DNA of 64,000 nucleotides from JAVJQS01 sp040218815 (GCA_040218815.1 JAVJQS010000007.1:62001-126000); one strand, 5' to 3'; positions 35,742 through 45,066 are shown, counted from the stretch's first letter. A program made the numbers and translations. Notes: generated by a model from the letters alone, not told the origin.

Positions 35742-37448
35742 TTAGTTTAAAACAACCTGTTTCAACTCTCCATCTACTTGCACTTTAGCCAAGCCATGTT
35801 TGTTTAAGCCTTTCATCCCTTTATCCCATTGTTTATTGCTTAAGCCAACTTTTTCTTTTAATGCACTCAGTTCAATAGGATTTTCTTGTTTTAATGCTTC
35901 TAAAATAGTTTTTTCTGCTTCAGAAAGTTCCAATGCTTTTTTCTCTGGTCGCATTTGAGGGAAAAACAAGACTTCTTGTATTGAAGCGTTATCTGTTAAA
36001 AACATAACCAAACGATCGATTCCAATTCCCATACCCGAGGTAGGCGGCATTCCATACTCCAATGCTCGAATAAAGTCATGATCAATAAACATCGCCTCAT
36101 CGTCTCCTTTTTCCGACAATTTTAATTGGTCTTGGAAACGTTCTAACTGGTCAATAGGGTCATTAAGTTCAGTATAAGCATTGGCCAACTCTTTCCCATT
36201 TACCATCAACTCAAAACGCTCTGTAAGATTTGGGTTGTCTCTGTGCTTTTTACAAAGTGGTGACATCTCAACCGGGTAGTCTATGATGAAGGTAGGTTGT
36301 ATATAGTGCTTTTCGCACTTTTCTCCAAAAATCTCATCAAATAACTTCCCTCGACCCATACTTGAATCGACTTCAATCCCCAGTTTTTTGCAGGTTTCCA
36401 TCAATTCAGGTAATTCCATATCAGCCACATCAAACCCAGTATGCTTTTTTATAGCCTCTAAAATTGGGACTCTTGCATAGGGTGCTTTAAAGTCAATTTC
36501 ATTCTCTCCAAATTTGGCTTTACTCGTCCCTAACACATCTGTAGAAACTTTTTCCAATAACTGTTCAGTAAAATCCATCATCCAATGGTAATCTTTGTAG
36601 GCTACATAAATTTCCATTACGGTAAACTCTGGGTTATGCGTCCTGTCCATCCCTTCATTCCTGAAATCCTTGGCAAACTCATAAACTCCATCAAAACCAC
36701 CAACAATTAAACGTTTTAGGTACAGCTCATTGGCAATTCTTAAGTATAGCTCAGTGTTTAACGCATTGTGATGGGTAATAAACGGTCGTGCTGCTGCTCC
36801 ACCTGGGATGGGTTGTAGAATTGGTGTTTCTACTTCTAAGTAACCTTTTTCGTTAAAAAAATTACGCATAGAATTGATCACCTTAGACCTTTTTTCAAAA
36901 ACAGATTTCACCTTAGGGTTTACAATCAAGTCAACATAACGCTGACGATAACGTTGTTCAGCATCAGTAAAAGCATCATGAGCCCTTCCTTCGCTGTCTG
37001 TTTTTACAATAGGAAGCGGACGAAGTGATTTTGTTAAAACGCTTAATTCTTTCACATTAATCGATGTTTCGCCAACCTGGGTTTTAAAAACATTGCCTTT
37101 TATTCCTATAATATCACCAATGTCCAGATGCTTTTTAAAAACCTCATTGTAGAGCATCTTGTCATCACCTTCACAAAGTTCATCACGATTAATGTAGATC
37201 TGGATTTTACCCCAAGAGTCTTGCAACTCAGCGAAAGAAGCTTTGCCCATTATTCTGCGGCTCATTATCCTTCCTGCAATTATTACCTCTTTAAAATTAT
37301 CTTTTTCTTCATCATACTGAGCCTTAATTTCAGTTGACTTTGTATTTACTTTAAATTGTTCAGCTGGAAAAGGGTTAATACCTAACTTTCTAAGTTCAGT
37401 CAATGACTTTCTTCTTATTTGCTCTTGTTCGCTCAACACTCTACTCAT
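35742..37448 (-). CDS. lysS: Lysyl-tRNA synthetase, class II, with C-terminal extension
   Basis: It charges tRNA-Lys. The frame is open up to 37550, but the ATG at 37448 (MSRVLSEQEQIRRKSL) matches usual LysS starts, and a TATCTTTG box sits 18 nt upstream, inside the longer frame. The 568 residues comprise an OB-fold anticodon domain (about 50-150) and the class II core with FRNEGMDRTHNPEFT (motif 2) and GMGIGIDRLVMFL (motif 3). A C-terminal extension of about 65 residues beyond PQMRPE looks like a small helical or winged-helix module; similar tails occur in other Bacteroidota LysS. Confidence 0.95.
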   Translation of the reverse strand: MSRVLSEQEQIRRKSLTELRKLGINPFPAEQFKVNTKSTEIKAQYDEEKDNFKEVIIAGRIMSRRIMGKASFAELQDSWGKIQIYINRDELCEGDDKMLYNEVFKKHLDIGDIIGIKGNVFKTQVGETSINVKELSVLTKSLRPLPIVKTDSEGRAHDAFTDAEQRYRQRYVDLIVNPKVKSVFEKRSKVINSMRNFFNEKGYLEVETPILQPIPGGAAARPFITHHNALNTELYLRIANELYLKRLIVGGFDGVYEFAKDFRNEGMDRTHNPEFTVMEIYVAYKDYHWMMDFTEQLLEKVSTDVLGTSKAKFGENEIDFKAPYARVPILEAIKKHTGFDVADMELPELMETCKKLGIEVDSSMGRGKLFDEIFGEKCEKHYIQPTFIIDYPVEMSPLCKKHRDNPNLTERFELMVNGKELANAYTELNDPIDQLERFQDQLKLSEKGDDEAMFIDHDFIRALEYGMPPTSGMGIGIDRLVMFLTDNASIQEVLFFPQMRPEKKALELSEAEKTILEALKQENPIELSALKEKVGLSNKQWDKGMKGLNKHGLAKVQVDGELKQVVLN

Positions 37449-37466
37449 TCTTAAAAAATTTGGCCG

Positions 37467-37474
37467 CAAAGATA
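37467..37474 (-). promoter_or_regulatory. Candidate -7 box for lysS
   Basis: TATCTTTG on the minus strand matches TANNTTTG. It lies 18 nt before ATG 37448 and supports that start over the longer reading frame. Confidence 0.5.
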
Positions 37475-37566
37475 CTATTTCGGCCATAATTAGTAGGCCT
37501 GGGTAATGCTTACTTAATAATATATCCTTCTTTTTTCCTTTTCTTTGCATGCTGAAGAAAAAAACA

Positions 37567-38553
37567 ATGAAAAAACTTTTAGAAAGCTTTACTGCGCATT
37601 TAAATTCAGCTCTAGAGATCGGGAAGAATACAAACTTTATAGCACCTAAAAATGATATTGATCAAGTTTTAATTGGGGGCTTAGGTGGCTCAGGGATTGG
37701 AGGTACAATTGTTAGTCAATTAATAGCTAACGAATGTAAAGTGCCAGTTGTAATAAATAAAGATTATAAGATTCCTTCATTTGTTAACTCTAAAACCTTG
37801 GTTATTTGTTGTTCCTACTCTGGTAATACTGAAGAGACACTAAGCATGTATGCTGCAGCAAAAGAGAAATCGGCCGAAATAGCGGTCATTACATCAGGTG
37901 GGAAGTTTGCTGATTTGGCTGAAGAAAATAACTTAAACCATATCATCATACCAGGCGGATTGCCTCCAAGAGCTGCCTTTGGTTTATCATTCCCTCAGCT
38001 TCTATTTGTTTTCGAAAAATATGGTTTAATAAATGATCTCTTTATATCCCAAATAGAAAATTCAATTTCAGCAATAAATCAAGTTGAAAATGAAATTCAG
38101 GAAGAGGCAAGCACAATTGCCGGCCAGTTGTTTGAAAAAATGCCAATTATTTACTCTGAATCCTCCAAAGAAGGAATTGCTGTTCGATTTAGACAACAAA
38201 TCAATGAAAATTCAAAAATGTTATGTTGGCATCATGTTTTTCCAGAGCTTAATCATAATGAATTGGTTGGTTGGCGAACTGAAAATCAAAATTTGGCTGT
38301 TGTAATCTTTAGAAGCAACCAAGACTATTATAGAAATAAAAAGCGCATGGAGTATTCTAAAAAAGTGATCTCCAATTATACAAATACAATTGTTGAAATT
38401 TTTGCAAAGGGCAACTCTTCCATAGAAGAAGCATTGTATTTAATTCACTTAGGCGACTGGATTTCTTATTTTTTGGCAAAATTAAAAGGTATTGATTCCG
38501 TTGAAGTGGATATAATTACTGGGTTGAAAGACCTTTTGGCAAAGCTAGATTAA
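37567..38553 (+). CDS. Bifunctional phosphoglucose/phosphomannose isomerase
   Basis: This SIS-fold isomerase interconverts glucose-6-P or mannose-6-P with fructose-6-P. The ATG at 37567 (MKKLLESFTAHL) is preferred; an in-frame ATG at 37549 would add six residues. Motifs include GGLGGSGIGGTI, the SIS phosphate-binding SYSGNTEETLSM, GGLPPRAAFG and the catalytic-region PELNHNELVGW. The 328-334 residues match the family of stand-alone bifunctional PGI/PMI found in Archaea and Bacteroidota. It may also feed mannose units to the glycosyltransferases nearby. Confidence 0.9.
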   Translation: MKKLLESFTAHLNSALEIGKNTNFIAPKNDIDQVLIGGLGGSGIGGTIVSQLIANECKVPVVINKDYKIPSFVNSKTLVICCSYSGNTEETLSMYAAAKEKSAEIAVITSGGKFADLAEENNLNHIIIPGGLPPRAAFGLSFPQLLFVFEKYGLINDLFISQIENSISAINQVENEIQEEASTIAGQLFEKMPIIYSESSKEGIAVRFRQQINENSKMLCWHHVFPELNHNELVGWRTENQNLAVVIFRSNQDYYRNKKRMEYSKKVISNYTNTIVEIFAKGNSSIEEALYLIHLGDWISYFLAKLKGIDSVEVDIITGLKDLLAKLD

Positions 38554-38580
38554 GACGAGTAGAAAACTTACATTTATGCA

Positions 38581-39744
38581 ATGAAGATTACTCGTTTTCT
38601 ATTTCGTTTTGTCGTTGCATTCGCCATAGCGGTTGGAATTATTTGTCTTGGCTTATGGCTTTCTGGAAATGCTCACCTTATAAAAGCTGTAAGAAGCACA
38701 TACCTTGTTGGAAAAACTGGTCCTACTATAAATGATTATCACAAATTTGAAAACAGAATTGTAGCAACTGCAAATACAGAATATTGGCCGAAAAGCTCCA
38801 ATTATAACTCCCAAAAGCTAACTGAAGACCAACAACAAATACTTGATGATTGGGAAACTTCTGCCTTTTTAATAATAAAAGACAGTAAACTGCTCTATGA
38901 AAGTTATGCCAAGGGTTTTGACTCAAATAGCCTAACCAACTCCTTTTCAATGGCAAAAAGCTTAACGAGCCTAGCTATTGGAGCAGCTATTAAAGAAGGA
39001 AAAATCGAGGGCGTTAAACAAAAAGTAGGTGATTTTTTGCCAGAATTTAGAGAAGGAAAAAAAGCTGAAATAACAATAAGGGACCTGCTTACTATGAGTT
39101 CTGGAATTGATTTTGGAGAAAGTTATGGAGACCCTTTTGGTTATATGGCAAAAACCTATTATGGAACCAATTTGTATGACTTAACGGTGAACAAATCTAT
39201 AATACACCCTGCAGGACAAGTTTGGAAGTACCAAGGTGGAAACACTTTATTGCTTTCATTTATTTTAAAAGAAGCAACAGGTGAAAATTTATCAGATTAC
39301 TTTTCTACTCATTTTTGGAAACCCATGGGAGCAAATAAAGATGCCTTGTGGAGTATAAGTGAAGCTGAAGGAAGAGAGCGTGCTTACTGCTGTTTTTATA
39401 GTAACGCACAGGATTTTGCTCGAATAGGTCAACTGGTTTTAGATAGTGGGGTATGGAACAATGAGCAATTGATTTCAAAAGAATATTTTAATGCTTCTTT
39501 TCATCCTGTTAATATTAAAGATGAAAAAGGAAAACTCATTGACTATTATGCTTACCAGTGGTGGTTAGGAGACCTAGAAGGCGATGCTTTTTATTATGCT
39601 CGAGGTATACAAGGGCAGTATATAGTTGCTATTCCTAGTTGGAATTTAGTTTTAGTGCGCCTAGGTCATAAGCGTGACCCTACTCGAGGAGTAGAGGTTC
39701 CAAGTGATTTAATTGATTACTTAAAAATAGCAAAGCAGTTCTAA
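38581..39744 (+). CDS. Membrane-anchored serine hydrolase (class C beta-lactamase fold)
   Basis: The 387 residues have a signal anchor at about 7-28. The catalytic serine and lysine sit in SFSMAKSLTS (S123, K126), and a YQGGN segment supplies the Tyr-x-x-Asn-like motif. The usual C-terminal HxG/KTG is replaced by YARGIQGQYI. This fits the broad Beta-lactamase (PF00144) family of esterases and peptidases; activity on beta-lactams is not implied. The substrate is unknown. It follows the PGI/PMI gene by 27 nt on the same strand. Confidence 0.85.
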   Translation: MKITRFLFRFVVAFAIAVGIICLGLWLSGNAHLIKAVRSTYLVGKTGPTINDYHKFENRIVATANTEYWPKSSNYNSQKLTEDQQQILDDWETSAFLIIKDSKLLYESYAKGFDSNSLTNSFSMAKSLTSLAIGAAIKEGKIEGVKQKVGDFLPEFREGKKAEITIRDLLTMSSGIDFGESYGDPFGYMAKTYYGTNLYDLTVNKSIIHPAGQVWKYQGGNTLLLSFILKEATGENLSDYFSTHFWKPMGANKDALWSISEAEGRERAYCCFYSNAQDFARIGQLVLDSGVWNNEQLISKEYFNASFHPVNIKDEKGKLIDYYAYQWWLGDLEGDAFYYARGIQGQYIVAIPSWNLVLVRLGHKRDPTRGVEVPSDLIDYLKIAKQF

Positions 39745-39804
39745 AGGTTTAATCTAGCATTTTCCTTCTTTCTCTCTCATTAACTATTCTGGATAAAAAT
39801 TTTC

Positions 39805-39812
39805 TAATTTTG
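39805..39812 (+). promoter_or_regulatory. Candidate -7 box directly before GTG start
   Basis: TAATTTTG matches TANNTTTG with 5 nt to the GTG at 39818, so a transcript from it would be leaderless or nearly so. Confidence 0.4.
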
Positions 39813-39817
39813 GATTT

Positions 39818-40351
39818 GTGAAAAAATTACTCCCCTTTTTTTTACTTCTATCCCTTGCTGCACCATTTGGGCTTAGCTACTTTTATCTTAAGGTGGAGAA
39901 ATATAAAGTGAAGCGCAGCATTAAACATCAAATTATTGATGGTATCAACAAAAGTGAACTAGTTTTATTAAGGTTTTCTAAAAGGGAAATCAAAGAGAAA
40001 CTAGATTGGGAACACTCCAAAGAGTTCAAGTATGAAGGTGAAATGTATGATGTGGTTGAAAAAACAGAAACCTCTGATTCAGTTTCTTATTGGTGTTGGT
40101 GGGATTATGAGGAAACTCGTCTTAATCAACAATTAGCTGGACTATTGGTAAATGCTTGGCAACAAAATGATAATCAACAAAACCAAAACGACTTATTAAT
40201 TCAATTTACTAAGAACTGGTTGAGCAAGAATCTTAAGGTAAGCGCGCTGAAAACTCAATATGGTTTTTCCATTGTTCATAATACACCATATTCCAACAAT
40301 TATAGTGGATTGAGCTTAGTTACTTCCTCCCCTCCTCCCAAATTTATTTAA
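39818..40351 (+). CDS. Hypothetical membrane-anchored protein
   Basis: The GTG start gives 177 residues with an N-terminal hydrophobic helix (about 4-24) that could be a signal peptide or anchor. The rest has alternating charged residues, a conserved-looking YWCWWDYEETRLNQQLAGL stretch and a Gln/Asn-rich segment (about 117-125). Members of this type occur next to TonB-dependent receptor genes in Bacteroidota, as here (89-nt gap). I do not know its function. Confidence 0.65.
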   Translation: MKKLLPFFLLLSLAAPFGLSYFYLKVEKYKVKRSIKHQIIDGINKSELVLLRFSKREIKEKLDWEHSKEFKYEGEMYDVVEKTETSDSVSYWCWWDYEETRLNQQLAGLLVNAWQQNDNQQNQNDLLIQFTKNWLSKNLKVSALKTQYGFSIVHNTPYSNNYSGLSLVTSSPPPKFI

Positions 40352-40420
40352 GTCTTTCGAAGACGAATTCTCTCGTCACCCTTTAATCGCCGTATCGCCC
40401 ATTCTTGATAGGGCTTAGTT
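40352..40420 (+). promoter_or_regulatory. Overlapping hairpins ahead of TonB receptor
   Basis: GTCTT (40352-40356) can pair with AAGAC (40360-40364), while GACGA (40362-40366) can instead pair with TCGTC (40373-40377). The two stems share bases and exclude each other. A further GCCC/GGGC pairing lies downstream (about 40397-40414). It could be a terminator of the upstream gene or a leader switch; no U tract follows. Confidence 0.3.
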
Positions 40421-40440
40421 TATTATATGACTAAATATAA

Positions 40441-42846
40441 ATGAAACAACTATATCTATTAATTTCCTTTTTGAGTTTTCCTTGTATTGTATCTGCCCAA
40501 GTTTTAACAGTACAAGATAGCAGTACAAAAGCCCCTCTTGAGTTTGTTACCATTGCCAGTAAAAATCCACAAGAAATGGTAACTACTAACTCCAAAGGGA
40601 AGGCGACCATTACCGTGTTTAAAGATGCTGAAGTAATACAACTTCGCTTGCTTGGCTATAAAACTGTTGTCACAAGTTATGATGAGCTAAAAAGCGACTC
40701 TCTATTGGTCAAAATGCAGCCCACTGAATTTAGCCTTAACCAGGTAGTTATTTCAGCTAACCGTTGGAAACAAAACTCTTGGGATATTCCTCAAAAAATT
40801 AGCACCATAAAACCAAAAGAGGTTACATTGCAAAACCCACAAACTACAGCAGACTTGCTTGAGATTTCAGGAAATGTATTTATTCAAAAAAGCCAGCAAG
40901 GTGGCGGAAGCCCTATGATTAGAGGTTTTGCAACCAACCGTTTACTTTATTCTATTGATGGCGTTCGAATGAATACAGCTATTTTTAGAGGTGGTAATAT
41001 TCAAAATGTAATCTCTTTAGATCCTTTTGCAATTGAGAATACTGAAGTATTATTCGGCCCTGGGTCGGTAATATATGGAAGTGATGCCATTGGCGGAGTA
41101 ATGAGCTTTCAAACACTAAGCCCTGCGCTATCCTTAACTGGAGAAACCTTAATTTCAGGCAAAGCTAGCACTCGTTACTCTTCAGCAAATAATGAACGAA
41201 CAGGCCATTTTGATATAAATGTAGGGTGGAAAAAATGGGCTATGGTGACAAGTGTTAGTGCCAATAAATTTGATGATTTGCGGCAAGGCAGCCAAGGACC
41301 AAGCGACTATATAAAACCATACTTCATTCAACGGATTGATAGTGTAGATCAAATTGTTACACAATCCGATCCCTTACTACAGGTTCCATCATCTTATTCA
41401 CAAACTAATTTTATGCAAAAAGTCCGCTTTAAGCCCAATGAACAATGGGATTTTCAGTATGGTTTTCATTTTTCTGAAACTTCTCCGTATGGTAGGTATG
41501 ACCGCCATAATAGAGTTAAAGATGGACTACCAAGATACGGTGAGTGGAACTACGGACCTCAAAAGTGGATGATGAACCACCTTAATATCACAACTCACTC
41601 TAAAGATCGTTTTTATGATAAGGTTTCACTACGATTAGCACAGCAAAGCTTTGAAGAGAGCAGAATTGAGCGTAGCTTAAACGAAAATAATAGAACCATT
41701 AGAAAAGAAGAGGTCCAAGCTTACTCGGTAAACTTAGATTTTGTAAGCGAGCTTGGTTCAAGGCACACCTTATTTTATGGCGGTGAGTATATATTAAATT
41801 TTGTTGAGTCATCGGGAATCAATGAAAATATTATTTCAGGAGTAAAATCACGAGGTCCGAGTCGTTATCCAAATTCTGATTGGAGCTCCGTCGCTGCTTA
41901 TATAAATGATGAGTTCAGATTGACTGAAAAACTAAGGCTCCAAGCTGGATTGCGATACAATCAATTTGTCCTAAATTCAGATTTTGATACTAGTTTTTAT
42001 ACGTTCCCATTTCAACAAACTTCTCTAAATGATGGCGCCCTAACTGGAAGTTTAGGTGCAATTTACAGACCAGTAGACCAATTAGTGGTTTCTACCAACT
42101 TTGGAACAGCCTTTCGTTCACCAAATGTCGACGATATTGGAAAAGTATTTGACTCAGAGCCTGGTTCTGTAGTTATTCCAAACCCCAACTTATCTTCAGA
42201 ATATGCTTACAATATTGATGTAGGAGCAGCATTTATTTTATCTAAAGCAATAAAAATTGACATTACAGCCTATTATACCATGCTAGAAAACGCCCTAGTA
42301 CGCCGAGACTTTCAATTTAATGGACAAGATAGCATTCTATATGATGGCACCCTAAGCAAAGTGCAAGCGATTCAAAATTCAGCAGTGGCAAATATTTTTG
42401 GTATTCAAGCCGGACTTGAAGTAAAGTTACCTGAAGGGTTTAGTTTGTCGGCTAATGCAAATTTTCAGCAGGGTGAGGAGGAGTTAGATAATGGTGAAGT
42501 AAGCCCTGCAAGACACGCCGCCCCATTTTTTGGTGTCGCACGATTGAGCTTCGATAATAATCGGTTGAGCCTTCAGTTCAATATACAATACCAAGCAGAA
42601 CGAAAGTTTGAAGACCTGTCGATTGAAGAAAGAGGGAAGACCGAAATTTATGCCTTAAACAATAGTGGCCTGCCCTATGCTCCAGAATGGTATAGTTTAA
42701 ATTTAAAAGCAAACTATCAAATAAACCCGGTGTTTGGAGTAAGTTCAGGTATCGAGAACATAACAGATCAGCGATACAGACCATATAGTTCGGGCATTTC
42801 TGCACCTGGAAGAAACTTTATTATGGGTTTAAACACCAAGTTTTAG
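40441..42846 (+). CDS. TonB-dependent outer-membrane receptor, possibly heme-type
   Basis: This 801-residue receptor has a signal peptide ending near VSAQ, a carboxypeptidase-regulatory-like domain (about 22-95), a plug (about 110-225; MIRGFATNRLLYSIDGVRMN, FGPGSVIYGSDAIGG) and a beta-barrel ending in an aromatic residue (NTKF). In the barrel, AFRSPNVDD followed by NPNL recalls the FRAP and NPNL boxes of heme and hemoglobin receptors, so heme uptake is a reasonable but unproved guess. A SusD partner is absent, which argues against polysaccharide uptake. Confidence 0.9.
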   Translation: MKQLYLLISFLSFPCIVSAQVLTVQDSSTKAPLEFVTIASKNPQEMVTTNSKGKATITVFKDAEVIQLRLLGYKTVVTSYDELKSDSLLVKMQPTEFSLNQVVISANRWKQNSWDIPQKISTIKPKEVTLQNPQTTADLLEISGNVFIQKSQQGGGSPMIRGFATNRLLYSIDGVRMNTAIFRGGNIQNVISLDPFAIENTEVLFGPGSVIYGSDAIGGVMSFQTLSPALSLTGETLISGKASTRYSSANNERTGHFDINVGWKKWAMVTSVSANKFDDLRQGSQGPSDYIKPYFIQRIDSVDQIVTQSDPLLQVPSSYSQTNFMQKVRFKPNEQWDFQYGFHFSETSPYGRYDRHNRVKDGLPRYGEWNYGPQKWMMNHLNITTHSKDRFYDKVSLRLAQQSFEESRIERSLNENNRTIRKEEVQAYSVNLDFVSELGSRHTLFYGGEYILNFVESSGINENIISGVKSRGPSRYPNSDWSSVAAYINDEFRLTEKLRLQAGLRYNQFVLNSDFDTSFYTFPFQQTSLNDGALTGSLGAIYRPVDQLVVSTNFGTAFRSPNVDDIGKVFDSEPGSVVIPNPNLSSEYAYNIDVGAAFILSKAIKIDITAYYTMLENALVRRDFQFNGQDSILYDGTLSKVQAIQNSAVANIFGIQAGLEVKLPEGFSLSANANFQQGEEELDNGEVSPARHAAPFFGVARLSFDNNRLSLQFNIQYQAERKFEDLSIEERGKTEIYALNNSGLPYAPEWYSLNLKANYQINPVFGVSSGIENITDQRYRPYSSGISAPGRNFIMGLNTKF

Positions 42847-42895
42847 CCGAACAAAACAATATATTGAATTAACGGAATTGAAGTATTTTTAACTT

Positions 42896-43249
42896 ATGAA
42901 TATTGAGTCTTTCAGAGAATATTGCCTTGCTAAGAAAGGGGTAACTGAACACTTCCCCTTTGATGAGGTTACTCTCGTTTTTAAGGTCATGAACAAGATG
43001 TTTGCGCTAACACGTATAACAATTTTTGAAAGTATCAACCTGAAATGTGACCCCGAAAAAGCTGTTTTGCTTCGAGAAAACTATTCTGGGATTATTCCTG
43101 GCTACCACATGAGTAAAGTTCATTGGAATACAGTTTCAACAGATGGGAGTGTTCCAGATAAGCTGTTAATTGACTTAATTGATGAGAGTTATGGCCTGGT
43201 TGTTAGCAAGCTCACAAAAAAAGAGAAAGCTGAACTTTCTCTTTTATAG
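42896..43249 (+). CDS. MmcQ/YjbR family protein
   Basis: The 117 residues match the YjbR/CyaY-like fold: GVTEHFPFDEVTLVFKVMNKMFA at the N-terminal half (seen here in two parts), KCDPEKAVLLRENY, then GYHMSKVHWNTV and a helical C-terminus. The family is annotated as DNA-binding from its double-wing fold, but its role is unclear. It is a soluble stand-alone gene between the TonB receptor and the small membrane protein. Confidence 0.85.
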   Translation: MNIESFREYCLAKKGVTEHFPFDEVTLVFKVMNKMFALTRITIFESINLKCDPEKAVLLRENYSGIIPGYHMSKVHWNTVSTDGSVPDKLLIDLIDESYGLVVSKLTKKEKAELSLL

Positions 43250-43262
43250 TAAGTCTCTTTAT

Positions 43263-43421
43263 CTATTTCAACAGCCTCATTACCAGACTTATTAGAAACA
43301 ATACAATAAAAATGTAGAATATTATTTTAGCGATACCCGCTGCACCAGCTGCAATTCCACCAAATCCTAAAACAGCCGCAACTAAAGCAATTATTAAAAA
43401 AATTAAAATCCAACGTAACAT
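43263..43421 (-). CDS. DUF1328/UPF0391 small membrane protein (YtjA-like)
   Basis: The minus strand encodes 52 residues starting MLRWILIFLIIALVAAVLGF, then GGIAAGAAGIAKIIF and a second helix IVLFLISLVMRLLK. Two membrane helices with the GFGGIAAGAAGIAK hinge are diagnostic of the DUF1328 family, found widely and often stress-inducible. It is too short for many gene callers. It is transcribed opposite to both neighbours and lies in what would otherwise be an empty 407-nt gap. Confidence 0.9.
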   Translation of the reverse strand: MLRWILIFLIIALVAAVLGFGGIAAGAAGIAKIIFYIFIVLFLISLVMRLLK

Positions 43422-43656
43422 ATTATTTGGTTTTATGGTTTGTGCTTATCTTATTGAAAAAATAGCACCAAACAAATCCCTGCCCTAATTCGCTGATTTT
43501 CAAACAACAGCTTCTATCATTTCTTTTATTTTGTATCATATTTTGCCTACATGTGTATTTATTTCCCCGTTAGTAATGATATACTAATACTTCTGCTTTT
43601 GTTGACTCATTTGTTTAAGAAGGTATAATTTGGTCTCATAATAAACGCCCATAAAA
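43422..43656. other. Intergenic region upstream of DUF1328 and DUF502 genes
   Basis: This 235-nt divergent spacer has no ORF or RNA that I can support. Near 43624 GGTATAATTTGG resembles, but does not exactly match, the -7 element and could serve the DUF502 operon. Confidence 0.4.
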
Positions 43657-44265
43657 ATGAAAAATGAAAGTCGCTTTTGGAAAGTAATTGTCAAGTATTT
43701 TTTACAAGGGCTGTTCTATATTTTACCCATTGCTGTTACACTATATGTCATTGCATATTTAGTAATTCTATTAGATGGCATCATCAGCTTACCAATACCA
43801 GGGTTGGGAATTTTAATCATTTTAATTGCTGTTACACTAATTGGTTACTTAGGTACTCATTTCTTCTTATCATATTTCCGCCCATTTGATCGTGCGATTG
43901 AAAAAACACCTCTTATTAAAATAATATACACTTCAATGAAGGACATGATGAATGCTTTTGTTGGAAAGAAGAAACAGTTTAAGCACCCTGTTTCGGTTAA
44001 ACTTGGCGAAGGAATGGAGGTTGAGCGTTTGGGCTTTATAACTAAAGATGACTTAGCTGAGCTGGGCATAGGAAGTGACAAGGTGATTGTATATTTTCCT
44101 TTTTCATATGCCATTAGTGGTCAAGTATTTATTGTACCTCGAAAAAATGTTACAAGAATCGACGCCTCTTCATCTGATGTAATGAAACTAATTATCTCAG
44201 GTGGAGTAACTTCCGTTGACTCAAATCAAAAATCTAAACCAAATGAAGAAAATGATATTATTTAA
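43657..44265 (+). CDS. DUF502 family membrane protein
   Basis: The 202 residues include two membrane helices (about 12-35 and 48-72), and the typical DUF502 features LQGLFYILPIAVTLYVI, PIPGLGILIILIAVTLIGYLG and, in the soluble half, GFITKDD, VIVYFPFSYAISGQVFIVPR. The family function is not established. The 3' end overlaps the next coiled-coil protein gene by 23 nt, so expression is coupled. Confidence 0.88.
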   Translation: MKNESRFWKVIVKYFLQGLFYILPIAVTLYVIAYLVILLDGIISLPIPGLGILIILIAVTLIGYLGTHFFLSYFRPFDRAIEKTPLIKIIYTSMKDMMNAFVGKKKQFKHPVSVKLGEGMEVERLGFITKDDLAELGIGSDKVIVYFPFSYAISGQVFIVPRKNVTRIDASSSDVMKLIISGGVTSVDSNQKSKPNEENDII

Positions 44266-44968
44266 AAAATTAGCTCTTAATGTATTATTTCTTTTTGCCA
44301 CTACAGCAAATGCTCAAAATATACTTCAGGTAACCGAATCTGAACAATCAATTTCAGGTTTGAGTGGAAACGCTCTGACAATAGAAATAAACCGAGCAAA
44401 GCAAGATAAGATTCTTAATGAGTGGGAAGAGCTTATGGAAGGCTATGATGGAAAAGTTGATACTCATGACAATATGGTACATGCAACTGAAGTAAAGATA
44501 AACGACATAAGCTTAGAAAAAATAGAAGTGGCAGCAGCATCTAAAAAGATAAGTGCAACAAAAAATGAATTATCAGTAATCTTCTATAGTGGTGGAAAAG
44601 CAATTTCCTCTACCCAAACACCTGCAGGTTTTATAGCAGCAGAAAGAATTGTTGAAAGTTTTGCAAAACGAATCTCGAAAGAGGCAACTGAAACTTACAG
44701 GGAAGAACAAGCCAAAATACTAGATGGTTTGATGGATGAATTTGACAACATAAAAGAAAACCAGAAAGACCAAGCAAAAGAAATAGAAGATGCTAAAGAA
44801 GTAATTGAAGAAGCAAAAGAAAATAAACAAGAGGCATTAGAAAATATTGAGGAAACTAAAAATAAGAAGGCAGAGCTAAGTAAAGCGCAAGAAGATTTGA
44901 ATGAAAAAATAAAAGCACAGGAAAAAGTTCTTGAAGAAGCAGAGCAAGAGCGAAAACAACTTAAATAA
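44243..44968 (+). CDS. Exported coiled-coil protein, paralogue 1
   Basis: The likely ATG at 44243 (MKKMILFKKLALNV) gives about 241 residues with a signal peptide ending ATTANAQ; an earlier frame start overlaps DUF502 further. Residues 25-140 form a globular domain and residues 145-241 a long Glu/Lys/Ala-rich coiled coil. The neighbouring gene at 45067-45720 is a clear paralogue (shared NALTIEI/NALTVEI, FYSGGKAISS/FLNGDRAISS and a lysine/glutamate coiled coil). No characterised family was recognised. Periplasmic or envelope location is inferred. Confidence 0.75.
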   Translation: MKKMILFKKLALNVLFLFATTANAQNILQVTESEQSISGLSGNALTIEINRAKQDKILNEWEELMEGYDGKVDTHDNMVHATEVKINDISLEKIEVAAASKKISATKNELSVIFYSGGKAISSTQTPAGFIAAERIVESFAKRISKEATETYREEQAKILDGLMDEFDNIKENQKDQAKEIEDAKEVIEEAKENKQEALENIEETKNKKAELSKAQEDLNEKIKAQEKVLEEAEQERKQLK

Positions 44969-45066
44969 CATTTGGAGTCAGATTGCATTTTAAAACTTAA
45001 AAAATTTCTTAATCCACCTCAACTCGATTGTTTATCTTGCATTTAAATCTAGTAATCCTGTTATTT

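Noticed and set aside
37449..37550. Longer lysS reading frame starting at 37550
   Set aside because: The extra 34 residues are unlike LysS N-termini, and a TATCTTTG promoter box lies inside them; ATG 37448 fits the family.
38581..39744. Beta-lactam resistance gene
   Set aside because: Although the fold is that of class C beta-lactamases, the C-terminal KTG-type motif is absent and the broad PF00144 family is mostly esterases and peptidases.
44695..44988. Minus-strand ORF opposite the coiled-coil gene
   Set aside because: It is the antisense of a Glu/Lys-rich coiled coil, which gives Ser/Phe/Leu-rich open frames by composition.
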